This document shows positions 16,691 to 25,120 of a DNA stretch of 64,000 nucleotides, piece after piece (position 1 is the stretch's first letter; each line of letters starts with the position of its first letter). The position numbers and the translations under genes were made by a program. Below the pieces are notes generated by a model. That model saw only the letters and a program-made list of their open reading frames with translations. It was not told the origin of the DNA and searched no databases. Source of the DNA: Changshengia sp963803165 (lineage in GTDB: Bacteria > Chloroflexota > Dormibacteria > Aeolococcales > Aeolococcaceae). Where the stretch lies: assembly GCA_963803165.1 (NCBI GenBank), contig CAWDLK010000002.1, positions 372,001 to 436,000 on the forward strand, given 5' to 3'.

Positions 16691-18768
16691 GGCAGGCACT
16701 CCCACTGAGCCGCGCCGGCATCCCGCTCCGCGACTGGCTGCGCAGGAGCCGGGGCAGCTCCACCGCCCGGAGGGCCGCGGCCTGGCTGCGCGGCTCCCGG
16801 CTCGGACTGGTGGTGATGGCCCTGCTGGTCGGGGCAGGCGCCGGCCTCGGCGCCGTCGCCTTCCGCTGGCTGATCGTCGCCTTCACGTGGCTCGCCACCG
16901 GGCACCAGCAGTTCGGCCAGCAGGGGCGGGTGGCCAGCCTTCACCTGCCCTGGCTGGGCGTCTGGTTCCTGCTGCTGATCCCGGTGGCCGGCGGCCTCGT
17001 CTACGGGCCGCTCATCCAGCGGTTTGGCCGCGAGGCCCGCGGTCACGGGGTTCCGGAGGTGATGCTCGCCGTCGCCGAGAACGGTGGGCGGATCCGTCCT
17101 CAGGTCACCGTCGTCAAGGCGGCCGCCTCGGCGATCTGCATCGGCGTCGGCGGATCGGTTGGACGCGAGGGGCCGATCGTCCAGATCGGCTCCGCCCTCG
17201 CCTCCACGCTCGGCCAGGTGGTGCGCATGTCGGAGTCACGGCTGCGGATCATCGTCGCGTGCGGCGCCGCCGGGGGGATCTCGGCGACCTTCAACGCCCC
17301 CATCACCGGGCTGTTCTTCGGGTTCGAGATCGTGCTGCGCGAGTTCTCGCTCGACGCGCTCTTCGCCACCATCCTCTCCGCAGTCAGCGCCGACCTGGTG
17401 AGCCGTGCGTTCTTCGGCTCGGGCCCCTTCTTTGCCCAGATCCCCCACGACCTCACCGTCGCCCACCCGTCCACCTACCTGCTGATCGCCCTGCTGGGCG
17501 TCGGTGCCGGCCTGATCGGCGTTGGTTTCAAGACCGTCCTGTACAGGTCCGAGGACCTGGTCGACCGGCTCTGGAGGGGCCGCCCCGAGTGGGCCCGGCC
17601 CGCCGTAGGCGGGGTGGCCCTGGGGATGCTGCTGCTGGCGCTCCCTCAGATGTACGGCGTCGGGTACCCGGTCGTGAACCAGATGGTGGCGGGCAACGTG
17701 GTGCTGTGGCTGCTGGTGGTGCTGCTGGTGGGCAAGGTGGTGGCGACCAGCCTCACCCTCTCGATCGGGGGCTCCGGGGGCGTCTTCGCCCCCTCTCTCT
17801 TCACCGGGGCCGCCGCGGGCATGGCCTTCGGCATCTGCGCCGAGCACATCTTCGGCGCCGGGGTCGGCGCACCCGCCATGTTCGCGGTGGTGGCCATGGG
17901 GGGGGTCTTCAGCGCGGCGGCACAGGCTCCGCTGACGGCGACCGCCAGCGTGGTGGAGATGACCGGCAACTTCGGGCTGATCCTGCCCGTGATGCTCACC
18001 ACCGGCATCGCCGCGGCGGTGTCGAAGACCGTCAGCTACGGCAGCATCTACACGACCAAGCTGCTCCGGCGCGGCATCGACATCGAGCGCCCGACCCCCG
18101 CGAGCGTGCTGCAGACCCTCACCGTGGCCGACGTGATGCAGCCGCTATCGCCAAGCGACGGTCAGACCCCCGTCGCCGATCATCCGGCCGCCGAGGGGCG
18201 ACCCGCAGCGGTGCCCCACCAGGTCTGGGCCGAGCGCATCGGCACCGTCACCGAGGCCCGACCACCGCAGGAGCTGCTGGTCGACGAGACCCTGGAGCAG
18301 GCGCTCCGCCAGCTCACCCTCTATGGACGGGTCGGCCTCCCGGTCCTCTCCGCCGACCGCCATCAGCTCCGGGGCTGGCTGACGCGCCGCCAGGTGCTGC
18401 GCGCGCTGACGCGGAGTGTCAGCGCCTCCGCGCTCGACACCGAGCGCGGCGCCATCGCGGCCGACTTCGCCAGCGCGGATCCGCGGTCGCGCATCCACAC
18501 GCCCAGCCGCCCCCTGAGCGGATACGAGACCGTCGAGATCCTGGTCGGCGCGCGGTCACCCGCCATCGGCATGCGCCTCGAGGACGTCGTGCTGCCGCCG
18601 GGCTGCCTGGTGGTGGCGGTCACCGAGGGCCGCGAGCTCGCCGCCCCGCGGGCCGATCTCGAGCTCCGGGCCGGCGAGCGGGTGATCGTCCTCGCGCCGG
18701 TCGCCACCTCCCGGCACTCCCCAACACGGCGCCCGGCGGCGGCGAGGGGCGAGGCCGCCGGCGGGTGA
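16687..18768 (+). CDS. ClC-family chloride channel/antiporter with CBS and TrkA-C domains
   Basis: A 693-residue protein. The membrane domain (about 30-460) carries ClC signature motifs: GHGVPEVML, GVGGSVGREGPIVQIGSA (with the external-gate Glu), and GGSGGVFAPSLFTGAAAG. A CBS-like region follows (about 475-590), then a TrkA-C-like domain near the C-terminus (about 600-680). ClC proteins move Cl- or F-, often with H+ exchange. GTG 16687 overlaps the TetR stop by 4 bp. No usual GSGIP tripeptide is present; GHGVP takes its place, a common variant. Confidence 0.88.
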   Translation: MRQALPLSRAGIPLRDWLRRSRGSSTARRAAAWLRGSRLGLVVMALLVGAGAGLGAVAFRWLIVAFTWLATGHQQFGQQGRVASLHLPWLGVWFLLLIPVAGGLVYGPLIQRFGREARGHGVPEVMLAVAENGGRIRPQVTVVKAAASAICIGVGGSVGREGPIVQIGSALASTLGQVVRMSESRLRIIVACGAAGGISATFNAPITGLFFGFEIVLREFSLDALFATILSAVSADLVSRAFFGSGPFFAQIPHDLTVAHPSTYLLIALLGVGAGLIGVGFKTVLYRSEDLVDRLWRGRPEWARPAVGGVALGMLLLALPQMYGVGYPVVNQMVAGNVVLWLLVVLLVGKVVATSLTLSIGGSGGVFAPSLFTGAAAGMAFGICAEHIFGAGVGAPAMFAVVAMGGVFSAAAQAPLTATASVVEMTGNFGLILPVMLTTGIAAAVSKTVSYGSIYTTKLLRRGIDIERPTPASVLQTLTVADVMQPLSPSDGQTPVADHPAAEGRPAAVPHQVWAERIGTVTEARPPQELLVDETLEQALRQLTLYGRVGLPVLSADRHQLRGWLTRRQVLRALTRSVSASALDTERGAIAADFASADPRSRIHTPSRPLSGYETVEILVGARSPAIGMRLEDVVLPPGCLVVAVTEGRELAAPRADLELRAGERVIVLAPVATSRHSPTRRPAAARGEAAGG

Positions 18769-18789
18769 GGGACGCCGGGTGGGCGCCGC

Positions 18790-20214
18790 CTACCCCTTGG
18801 CGGCGCGAGCGTCGAGGCGCTGCAGCCCGTCGTACGCGGCGTACTTGTAGGCGTCGGCGCGAGTGGGGAAGTTGAACGTCGTGTCGATGAACTCGTCGAT
18901 GGTGCCGCCCTTGTGGAGCACGGCCTGGGCGACGTGGATCAGCTCGGTGGCCTCCTCGCCCAGGATGTGGACGCCGAGGAGACGCTTGTCGCCGGCCCGG
19001 AACACCAGCTTGAGCAGGCCCTCGGTGGAGCCCGCGATCCGCGCCCGCGCGTTGGCCTCGAAGAGGGCGCGGCCCGTCTCCACGTCCTCGCCGGCGGAGC
19101 GCGCCGCCTCCTCGGAGAGGCCCACCATCGACGCCTCGGGCAGCGTGTAGATGCCGGCCGGCACCACCGGGTCGACGGACTCCTTGAACGGGATCCGGAA
19201 GGCTCGGCACATGGCGACGCGGGCCTGCTCCATGGCCACCGAGGCGAGGCCCGGAGGCCCGGTGATGTCGCCCGCGGCGTAGATGCCGGGGGCGGTGGTC
19301 TCGAAGCTGGCGTCCACCCGGACCCGCCCGCGATCGTCGGCCTCCACGCCCGCCGCGGCGAGCCCCAGGCCCTCGACGTTCCCGGCGCGTCCCACCGCGT
19401 GGAGCACCATCTGCGGGCGCAGGACCTCGCCGTCGACGCGAAGCATCAGGCCAGCGGCGTCGCGCCCGACCGCGTCCAGCTGCGCCCCGAACATGAGACG
19501 CGCCCCCGAGCGCCGCATGCTCTGGGCGAGGGCCTCCGACAGCTCCGCGTCCAGCATCGGCAACAGGCGCTTCCCCCGGTCGACCAGGGTGACCTCGGTG
19601 CCGAGGGCGGCGAAGATCGAGGCGTACTCGCTGCCCACCGGTCCTCCCCCCACCACGACCATCCGCTCCGGCAGGCGCTCGATCCCCAGCACGCTCTCGG
19701 AATCGTGGACGTCGGGGTCGTCGAAGGGCACCCCGGGCGGGTGGTGGGGACGTGAGCCGGTGGCGAGCAGGATCACCCCGGCCCGCAGCGTCCTCTCCGC
19801 CCCGTCGCCGCCGCGCACGATCACGGTCCGATCGGGACCCAGCCTCGCATCGCCCTGCACCAGCTCGACGGCGTGGCGCTCGAGGTTCGCCTGGACGGCC
19901 GCGTTCATGGTCGCCACCACATCCCTGGTGCGGGCCCTCAGCCGGTTCATCAGGAGGTCGGGCGCGAGGGTGATGCCGACGCCGTAGACGTCCCGCCGCG
20001 CCCAGCCGGTCAGGTACACCGCGGTGTCCCTCAGGGCCTTGACGGGCACCCCGGAGACCGCGATCGCCGCCCCTCCCGCCTGGCTGCGACGCTCGACCAC
20101 CGCCACGCTGTGCCCGTGGTAGGCGGCCTGGGCCGCCCCCTTCTCCCCCGCCGGGCCCGAGCCGATCACCACCAGATCGAAGGAATGAGCTTCCTCGAGG
20201 TCACCCCGCCGCAC
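18790..20214 (-). CDS. sthA: soluble pyridine nucleotide transhydrogenase-like flavoprotein
   Basis: A 474-residue flavoprotein of the disulfide reductase fold. It has FAD motif LVVIGSGPAGEKGA, NAD(P) motif MVVVGGGPVGSEYASIFAAL, GIYAAGDITGPPGLASVA, and a dimerisation domain with YTLPEASMVGLSEEEA-like sequence. The redox CxxxxC is absent, replaced by GGAAIAVSGVPVKAL, the SthA pattern. The enzyme moves hydride between NADPH and NAD+. GTG 20214 is chosen because it gives normal length and TACTCT lies 7 nt upstream (leaderless type); ATG 20268 would add 18 residues. Confidence 0.85.
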   Translation of the reverse strand: MRRGDLEEAHSFDLVVIGSGPAGEKGAAQAAYHGHSVAVVERRSQAGGAAIAVSGVPVKALRDTAVYLTGWARRDVYGVGITLAPDLLMNRLRARTRDVVATMNAAVQANLERHAVELVQGDARLGPDRTVIVRGGDGAERTLRAGVILLATGSRPHHPPGVPFDDPDVHDSESVLGIERLPERMVVVGGGPVGSEYASIFAALGTEVTLVDRGKRLLPMLDAELSEALAQSMRRSGARLMFGAQLDAVGRDAAGLMLRVDGEVLRPQMVLHAVGRAGNVEGLGLAAAGVEADDRGRVRVDASFETTAPGIYAAGDITGPPGLASVAMEQARVAMCRAFRIPFKESVDPVVPAGIYTLPEASMVGLSEEAARSAGEDVETGRALFEANARARIAGSTEGLLKLVFRAGDKRLLGVHILGEEATELIHVAQAVLHKGGTIDEFIDTTFNFPTRADAYKYAAYDGLQRLDARAAKG

Positions 20215-20436
20215 GTTCCGGAGAGTACCAGGAGAGCCCTCGCGCCCCACCCGCGCCGCTCGGGACATCCGAGGCGCCGTCTCGGCGTCGCCGAGTAATG
20301 TCCTGGGCAGGGCCGGGTGAGGTCACGCCGAGCGGCATCGGGAGAGGAGTGGACGGATGCGCAGCCGCCGTCGAGGGGAGAAGGGCGATCGGGCCATGGA
20401 GATCGCTCTCCGCCGACCGCCGCGGTGCTGACGAGG

Positions 20437-21147
20437 ATGGCGCAGCCCGGTCCCGTGGCCCTGGTCGGCAGCGGCGAGTACCTGCCGGCGATGCTGGAGG
20501 TGGAGGCCGCCCTGATCGCCGGCAGGTCACCGCGCTACGTGCAGCTGCCGACGGCCGCGGGTCGGGAGGGACACGCATCGGTCTCGAGGTGGGTCGCGCT
20601 GGGCGCCCAGCAGGCGGCACGGCTGGGGGTCGAGGCGGTCCCGGTCATGGCGCTGGACCGTGAGTCGGCCGAGGACCCGGCCAACGCCGCGCTGGTCGCC
20701 GGCGCCGGGCTCATCTACCTCTCCGGGGGGAGCCCCGCCCACGCGGCGGACTCGCTCCGGGAGACCCGCGTCTGGTCCGCCATCGCCGACGAGTGGCGCG
20801 CCGGCGCCGCCCTGGCGGGCTGCAGCGCGGGGGCGATGGCGCTGACCTCCTGGGTGCCGGATTTCCGACGCCCAATGGGCAAACCGCGGTCGGGCCTGGG
20901 GGTCGTGCCCAGGCTGCGCGTCATCCCCCATTTCGACCGCATGCGACACTGGGTGCCCGGCGTGGCCCACTGGGCGGCAGCTCGGGTCCCCGAGGGCGTC
21001 ACCCTGGTGGGCATCGAGGAGGAGACCGCCATCGTCAGCGAGGATGCGGACCTGGCCCACTGGGTGGTCCGGGGCCGGCAGCGCGCGTGGCTGCTCTCGC
21101 CCGGCGGGCGGAGGCCGCTGGCTGCCGGCGAGGAGTTCGTGGCCTGA
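20437..21147 (+). CDS. peptidase S51-like (cyanophycinase/dipeptidase E fold) protein
   Basis: A 236-residue protein with class I glutamine-amidotransferase-like fold. It has ALVGSGEYLPAM at the start, IYLSGGSPAHAADSL, and the nucleophile elbow AGCSAGAMAL with candidate catalytic Ser. A His in RVIPHFDRM and a Glu in GIEEETA could complete the site. S51 members hydrolyse Asp-containing dipeptides or cyanophycin; the true substrate here is unknown. ATG 20437 begins the domain. Upstream in-frame codons to 20317 are not conserved-looking. It stands alone, convergent with the ACT-domain gene. Confidence 0.75.
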   Translation: MAQPGPVALVGSGEYLPAMLEVEAALIAGRSPRYVQLPTAAGREGHASVSRWVALGAQQAARLGVEAVPVMALDRESAEDPANAALVAGAGLIYLSGGSPAHAADSLRETRVWSAIADEWRAGAALAGCSAGAMALTSWVPDFRRPMGKPRSGLGVVPRLRVIPHFDRMRHWVPGVAHWAAARVPEGVTLVGIEEETAIVSEDADLAHWVVRGRQRAWLLSPGGRRPLAAGEEFVA

Positions 21148-21187
21148 GCGCGGCCGGCGAGGCAGCGGGTCCGCGGATGTCGCGGGC

Positions 21188-21604
21188 TCATCCACCGACG
21201 GACCGGGCTCGGTGGGAGAGCTCGCGGAGGATCATCAGGGCCTCCTCGCCGCGCCGCGCGGGGACGAAGAGGTGATCGTGGTGATAGGCGGACACCACGT
21301 TGCAGCCGATGCCCCGACCGGCCAGCGCCGCGGAGACCGCGGCGAGGAGGCCGACCGCCTCGAGCGACGAGTGCACCTGGAGACCGATCCAGGCCCAGGT
21401 GGTGGGGTCGGTCAGCCCGACGCGCCGAGCGTCGCCGCGCGGGACGACGAGGGTGGTCCCCTCCTCCTCCTGGAAGACCAGGAGGGGTTCGACACCGGCG
21501 GGAATGCCCCGGTCGGCGAGGCTGCAGAAGACGTACTCACCGGGCCGCAGCACCGGCTCGAGGCCGGCCAGCAGGGCGCCGAGATCCGTGCTCCCATCCA
21601 CCAT
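21188..21604 (-). CDS. ACT-domain protein (COG3602-type)
   Basis: A 138-residue protein with two ACT-like halves. The C-terminal one is clear: LQVHSSLEAVGLLAAVSAAL, then GIGCNVVSAYHHDHLFVP, the pattern of small stand-alone ACT_7 proteins. These bind amino acids or act as regulatory domains; no catalytic domain is present. It is divergent from the DUF1801 gene across 90 bp. Function beyond probable ligand binding is unknown. Confidence 0.75.
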   Translation of the reverse strand: MVDGSTDLGALLAGLEPVLRPGEYVFCSLADRGIPAGVEPLLVFQEEEGTTLVVPRGDARRVGLTDPTTWAWIGLQVHSSLEAVGLLAAVSAALAGRGIGCNVVSAYHHDHLFVPARRGEEALMILRELSHRARSVGG

Positions 21605-21694
21605 CCCGGAAGGTAGCAGCCTCGAGAGCGTCGCGGTGTCCCGCCTCGCCGGTGAACGTCGCAGAGGCCGTGGCTATACTGGCGAAGGCCCACG

Positions 21695-22114
21695 ATGAAG
21701 AAGAAGAGCAGCCCGCCGCCCGCTGCGGCCCCGTCTCAGCTGACGGACGCGAGGATCGGGGAGCTCGACGACTGGCGCGGAGAGAAGCTGTCGCGTCTGC
21801 GCGCTCTGATCAAGCAGGCCGACCCCGAGGTGGTCGAGGAATGGAAGTGGAGGAAGCCCTCCAGCCCGGGGGTTCCGGTGTGGTCCGACCACGGTCCGAT
21901 CTGCACCGGTGAGACGTACACGAGCGTGGTGAAGCTCACGTTCTTCAAGGGGGCGTCGCTGAAGGACCCGTCGCGACTCTTCAACTCGAGCCTGGAGGGC
22001 AGCACGCGGCGCGCCATCGACCTCCACGAGGACGACGACATCGATGAGAGGGCGTTCATGACCCTGATCCGAGCCGCCGTCCGCCTCAACCAGTCCTCGC
22101 CCCAGCGGCGGTGA
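21695..22114 (+). CDS. DUF1801 (YdhG-like) protein
   Basis: A 139-residue protein with a Lys/Pro-rich N-terminus followed by the DUF1801 fold: LIKQADPEVVEEWKWRKPS, PVWSDHGPICTGE, YTSVVKLTFFKGASLKDPS and a final helix. These small proteins have a YdhG-like alpha/beta fold of unknown function. TATACT (21675-21680) and GCGAAGG lie just upstream of the ATG. A lipoprotein gene follows 8 bp after the stop and may be cotranscribed. It is antisense to the open 3' extension of the permease gene at 21736-23751. Confidence 0.8.
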   Translation: MKKKSSPPPAAAPSQLTDARIGELDDWRGEKLSRLRALIKQADPEVVEEWKWRKPSSPGVPVWSDHGPICTGETYTSVVKLTFFKGASLKDPSRLFNSSLEGSTRRAIDLHEDDDIDERAFMTLIRAAVRLNQSSPQRR

Positions 22115-23751
22115 TCTCCAGAATGGCAGGGCTGGTGGTGGGACGGACCCGCTTCATGGCGTGGGTCATCGGGGTGGCGACCCTCGCCGCGGCCGGGTGC
22201 GGGAGTGCCACGACGCCCGTCACCACGCCGGCCACCGCGGGTCCGACCGCCAGCGCAGCCCCCACCACCGCCTCGCCGACGGCAACCGCGACCTCGACGG
22301 CCCTGGCCGGTGTCAGCGGCGGGGCCGGCGACACCTCCGCCAACCCGGACGCGACGTTCATCTGCGCGGCATCCGCTGCCGATGACAGCGGCACCCTCCT
22401 CGCCTACCTCACCGTCGCCGGGACCGACGCGACGACGGCGAAGTCGCTCTGCAGCGCCCTCGAGGGAGCCTCCGGCTGGACCGCGATATCCTCCATTCCC
22501 GCCGGTCAGTATCTGGCCGAGCCCGGATGCCACCTGAGCTTCGAGGGGGGCTCCGTCACAACTCGCATCTACACGGCCAAGAGCGGCAGCCCTGCGGACA
22601 CGGAGGCTCTCTGCAACACGCTCCTCGGGGACGCTGAGCTGCCGACGCTCGCTCCCTGACGCGAGACCGCCGGATGCCGGCCACGGTCGGACCGCGCCGG
22701 TCAGGTGCAGCCCGATCGCGGCCAGCGCGAGCTGGAGGGGCAGCATCGCCAGGCCGAGCAGGCTGAAGCGGACCGCTCCGAACCCGGCACCGTGATCCCG
22801 GGCGATGCGCCGCGAGATCAGGCTCGCCACCGAGCCGGTGAGCACCAGGTCGGGGCCGATGGCCAGCCCCAGCACCGCAGCCCAGGTGGATGGCCCGCGG
22901 GAGGCCATGACCGCGGCTGCCGCCGGAAGGTTGTCGACCCCGGCGGCGAGGCCGCCCGCCAGCCCCAGCTCGCCCAGCCAACCGCCGGCCAGGGTGAGGC
23001 CGCCGTCGAGCAGAGCCCTGATCGCCGCCGCGGCCACGAACATCGGCAGCAGGTCGAGCAGGGCGAGGGCCGTCCGACCGATGCCGGCTCGAGAGGCGGC
23101 GCCGCTCGCCGCCGGCAGGCGAGCAGCCGGTGCGGCCGGGCCCGCGCGCCGGCCCGCGTCCGCCAGCGCGGAGAGCACCCCGACGGTCAGTGCGGTGACC
23201 AGCAGCCAGGCCAGCCAGCTGTCGCGGAGGTACGCCCAGGCCGCGAGCGGCGCATGATCCAGGACCAGCAGGGTGGTGAGGTTCGACGTGGGCAGCAGGA
23301 ACGAGGTGGCGTTGGCGGTGAGGGCGGCGGCCACCGCGAGACGGCCGGCGGCCAGCCCCCGCTCCCGGGCGACCGCCAGGGTCACCGGCACGGCGACGAC
23401 CACGGCGACGTCGAGGTTCACCAGGCCGCTGAGCAGCGCCGTGAAACCGAGCGCGCCCGCGACCGCCAGCCGGTTGGGCGCGGCCGCCGGGATGACCAGG
23501 CGGGCGAGCATCCGGAGGAGCCCCACGCCATCCAGCGCCAGCCCGCCGGCGATCACCGCCGCCAGGGTCAGGAACGCCGGCCAGGTGGTGCCGGCGGCGT
23601 CGAGAAGGGAGCCGTGGCGCACCAGGGCGGCGACCACCGCAAGGCCCAGCGCCGCCCCCCAGATCCCGGTGCGGACCGGATCGCGATGTGCCGATATCCT
23701 GGCGCTTCGGATGACGCCAAGAGGGCGCGCGACGACGGCCTCGACCTGCAT
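21736..23751 (-). CDS. ArsB/NhaD/SLC13-type permease with an abnormal antisense C-terminal extension
   Basis: Residues 1 to about 355 (23751 to about 22690) form a polytopic ArsB/SLC13-like transporter of about ten helices. It has the two-fold motif segments GLVNLDVAVVVAVPVTLAVA, ANATSFLLPTSNLTTLLVL and GVDNLPAAAAVMAS. The substrate is an anion or metalloid, unspecified. GGGGAG lies 7 nt before the ATG. After the last helix no stop occurs until 21736, so the frame formally adds about 315 low-complexity residues that are antisense to the lipoprotein and DUF1801 genes. I think only the membrane part is biological and the natural stop has been lost or shifted. Confidence 0.65.
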   Translation of the reverse strand: MQVEAVVARPLGVIRSARISAHRDPVRTGIWGAALGLAVVAALVRHGSLLDAAGTTWPAFLTLAAVIAGGLALDGVGLLRMLARLVIPAAAPNRLAVAGALGFTALLSGLVNLDVAVVVAVPVTLAVARERGLAAGRLAVAAALTANATSFLLPTSNLTTLLVLDHAPLAAWAYLRDSWLAWLLVTALTVGVLSALADAGRRAGPAAPAARLPAASGAASRAGIGRTALALLDLLPMFVAAAAIRALLDGGLTLAGGWLGELGLAGGLAAGVDNLPAAAAVMASRGPSTWAAVLGLAIGPDLVLTGSVASLISRRIARDHGAGFGAVRFSLLGLAMLPLQLALAAIGLHLTGAVRPWPASGGLASGSERRQLSVPEERVAESLRVRRAAALGRVDASCDGAPLEAQVASGLGQILTGGNGGYRGPAGGSLEGAAERLRRRRVGPGDGEVGEEGAAVIGSGCRADERRVRVGGGVAGPAADTGQGRRGRGCRRRGGGGGCAGGRTRGGRRGDGRRGTPAPGRGEGRHPDDPRHEAGPSHHQPCHSGDHRRWGEDWLRRTAARIRVMNALSSMSSSSWRSMARRVLPSRLELKSRDGSFSDAPLKNVSFTTLVYVSPVQIGPWSDHTGTPGLEGFLHFHSSTTSGSACLIRARRRDSFSPRQSSSSPILASVS
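22123..22659 (+). CDS. small lipoprotein of unknown function
   Basis: A 178-residue lipoprotein. The N-terminal segment RTRFMAWVIGVATLAAAGCG carries lipobox AAAGC, followed by a Thr/Pro/Ala-rich linker to about residue 70. A compact domain of about 100 residues with four Cys follows (FICAAS, KSLCSAL, PGCHLSF, EALCNTL), probably two disulfides outside the membrane. No family is recognised. ATG 22123 is a guess; GTG 22111 overlapping the previous stop and ATG 22156 are alternatives. It lies antisense to the C-terminal open frame of the neighbouring permease. Confidence 0.65.
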   Translation: MAGLVVGRTRFMAWVIGVATLAAAGCGSATTPVTTPATAGPTASAAPTTASPTATATSTALAGVSGGAGDTSANPDATFICAASAADDSGTLLAYLTVAGTDATTAKSLCSALEGASGWTAISSIPAGQYLAEPGCHLSFEGGSVTTRIYTAKSGSPADTEALCNTLLGDAELPTLAP

Positions 23752-23825
23752 GCTGTGCTCCCCGCAGCGGCGAACTTGGTCGGGCTGCGGCGCCCGCAGA
23801 CCCGATGAGCTAATCTTACACGATC

Positions 23826-24323
23826 ATGGCAGATTATCCAGCACCACCTCCCCCACCACCGCCCCCCGGCGGTGAGGACGAGCTGGTCGCCATCCCCCGG
23901 CTCGCGGAGCGGATCGGGGTCACCCCGCGGGTGCTGCGCTACTGGGAGGAGCTGGGTCTGATCAGCCCCACCCGCGAGCACGGCAGGCTGCGCTACTCAC
24001 CGCGGGACACGGCGATCGCCCGGCTCACCAAGCGCCTCGTCGATCTCGGGGTCTCCCTGGACGCGCTCCAGATGCTCAAGCAGCTCAGCGAGCGCGAGCT
24101 GCGGCACGCTGGACAGGATGGCGATGGGACCGCGCTCACGGAGCTGGCCCTCCGCCTCCTCTATCAGCGCAAGGCCTTCCGCGAGGTCACCGGCATGGAC
24201 GAGGAGCAGTACCCGGAGGGTCATCCGCCGCCGCCGCCGCCGCACGGGCACGGAGGGCCGGGGCCGGGGGGCCCTGGCCCGAGGCCGCACGGTCCGAGGC
24301 CTCACCCGCCGCCGGGGTGGTAG
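23826..24323 (+). CDS. MerR-family regulator with polyproline head and His/Pro/Gly-rich tail
   Basis: A 165-residue protein. After an eight-proline N-terminal run (PPPPPPPPGGEDEL), a MerR DNA-binding domain follows: IPRLAERIGVTPRVLRYWEE, LGLISPTREHGRLRYSPRD, and a helical linker to about residue 105. The tail (about 130-165) is dominated by Pro, Gly and six His (HPPPPPPHGHGG and similar) and could bind Ni, Zn or Cu. TAATCT lies 9 nt before the ATG with no Shine-Dalgarno, so the transcript may be nearly leaderless. It is divergent from the SLC13-like permease, a possible target. Confidence 0.8.
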   Translation: MADYPAPPPPPPPPGGEDELVAIPRLAERIGVTPRVLRYWEELGLISPTREHGRLRYSPRDTAIARLTKRLVDLGVSLDALQMLKQLSERELRHAGQDGDGTALTELALRLLYQRKAFREVTGMDEEQYPEGHPPPPPPHGHGGPGPGGPGPRPHGPRPHPPPGW

Positions 24324-24377
24324 CGGTGGGAGCGCCTCGGCCGGCGAGGCGCTGAGGACCGGTCGGGACGGCCGGCG

Positions 24378-24404
24378 CGTCACATCTCCGCTCGCTCAGG
24401 TGTC
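24378..24404 (+). promoter_or_regulatory. candidate ECF41-type promoter CGTCACA-N16-TGTC
   Basis: ECF41 sigma factors recognise about TGTCACA and CGTC separated by about 16 bp, usually before their adjacent carboxymuconolactone decarboxylase gene. CGTCACA (24378-24384), 16 bp, then TGTC (24401-24404) differs at one position in each element and lies 54 bp upstream of that gene's GTG. It is suggestive only. Confidence 0.4.
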
Positions 24405-24458
24405 ATAGGCGTGTCGTCCCGTGCGGCGGACCACCCCGGCGGTAAAAGGAGGTTCCCA

Positions 24459-25085
24459 GTGGCACGCATCCAGGGAGTGTCGAAGAGCAAAGCCGGGCCG
24501 ATGGTCCGGCTCGCCTACCGGTTCGGACCGGGGATGATGAGGAAGGTGACCGGCCGCCAGCCGCAGACCGGCAGTGGGATCGAGCCGATGGAGCTCTGGG
24601 CTCACCAGCCGAAGATGATGATGGGGATGGGCAGGTTCAACCAGGCCGTGCGCAAGGGGAGGTCCGTCGACCAGCGGCTCAAGAACCTGGTTGAGCTGAA
24701 GGGTGCGCAGATGATCGGCTGCGAGTTCTGCGTCGACCTCGGCTCGCAGGTCTGCCGCCACTCCGGCCTCACCGACGAGGAGCTGCTGGCGCTCCCACGC
24801 TACGGCGGGAGCGACCTCTTCAGCGAACGCGAGAAGGTGGCGCTCGACTACACGGTGGCCGTGATGCGGACACCGGTCGAGGTCACCGACGAGCTGTTCG
24901 CCCGGATGAGAAGCCACTTCGGCCCGCAGCAGCTCGTCGAGATCACCGCTCTGCTGACGCTCGTCAACCTCGACCGGTTCAACGCCGCTTTCGGGATCGG
25001 ATCGGCCGGGTTCAGCGAGGGGATGGTCTGCGTGCCCCCGGACCGCCCCGCCCTCACCGCGGTGCCGGACGCCGCGACCTCGTAA
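24459..25085 (+). CDS. carboxymuconolactone decarboxylase-family protein (ECF41 partner)
   Basis: A 208-residue AhpD/CMD-like protein with VELKGAQMIGCEFCVDLGSQ, giving the C-x2-C pair and a following Cys/His (VCRHSGLT) typical of this redox fold, then DYTVAVMRTPVEVTDELF and a C-terminal helical bundle. GTG 24459 is chosen because AAAAGGAGG lies 6 nt upstream, the strongest ribosome site nearby; the frame opens at 24411. CMD genes are the classical neighbours and targets of ECF41 sigma factors, as here. The in vivo substrate is unknown; peroxide or redox stress functions are likely. Confidence 0.85.
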   Translation: MARIQGVSKSKAGPMVRLAYRFGPGMMRKVTGRQPQTGSGIEPMELWAHQPKMMMGMGRFNQAVRKGRSVDQRLKNLVELKGAQMIGCEFCVDLGSQVCRHSGLTDEELLALPRYGGSDLFSEREKVALDYTVAVMRTPVEVTDELFARMRSHFGPQQLVEITALLTLVNLDRFNAAFGIGSAGFSEGMVCVPPDRPALTAVPDAATS

Positions 25086-25120
25086 CCCGGCAGCCCGAGA
25101 CGTCCCTCGAGGAGGGTGAA

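Noticed and set aside
22705..23808. 367-codon plus-strand frame opposite the SLC13-like permease
   Set aside because: Gln/Arg/Gly-rich antisense frame without domain motifs.
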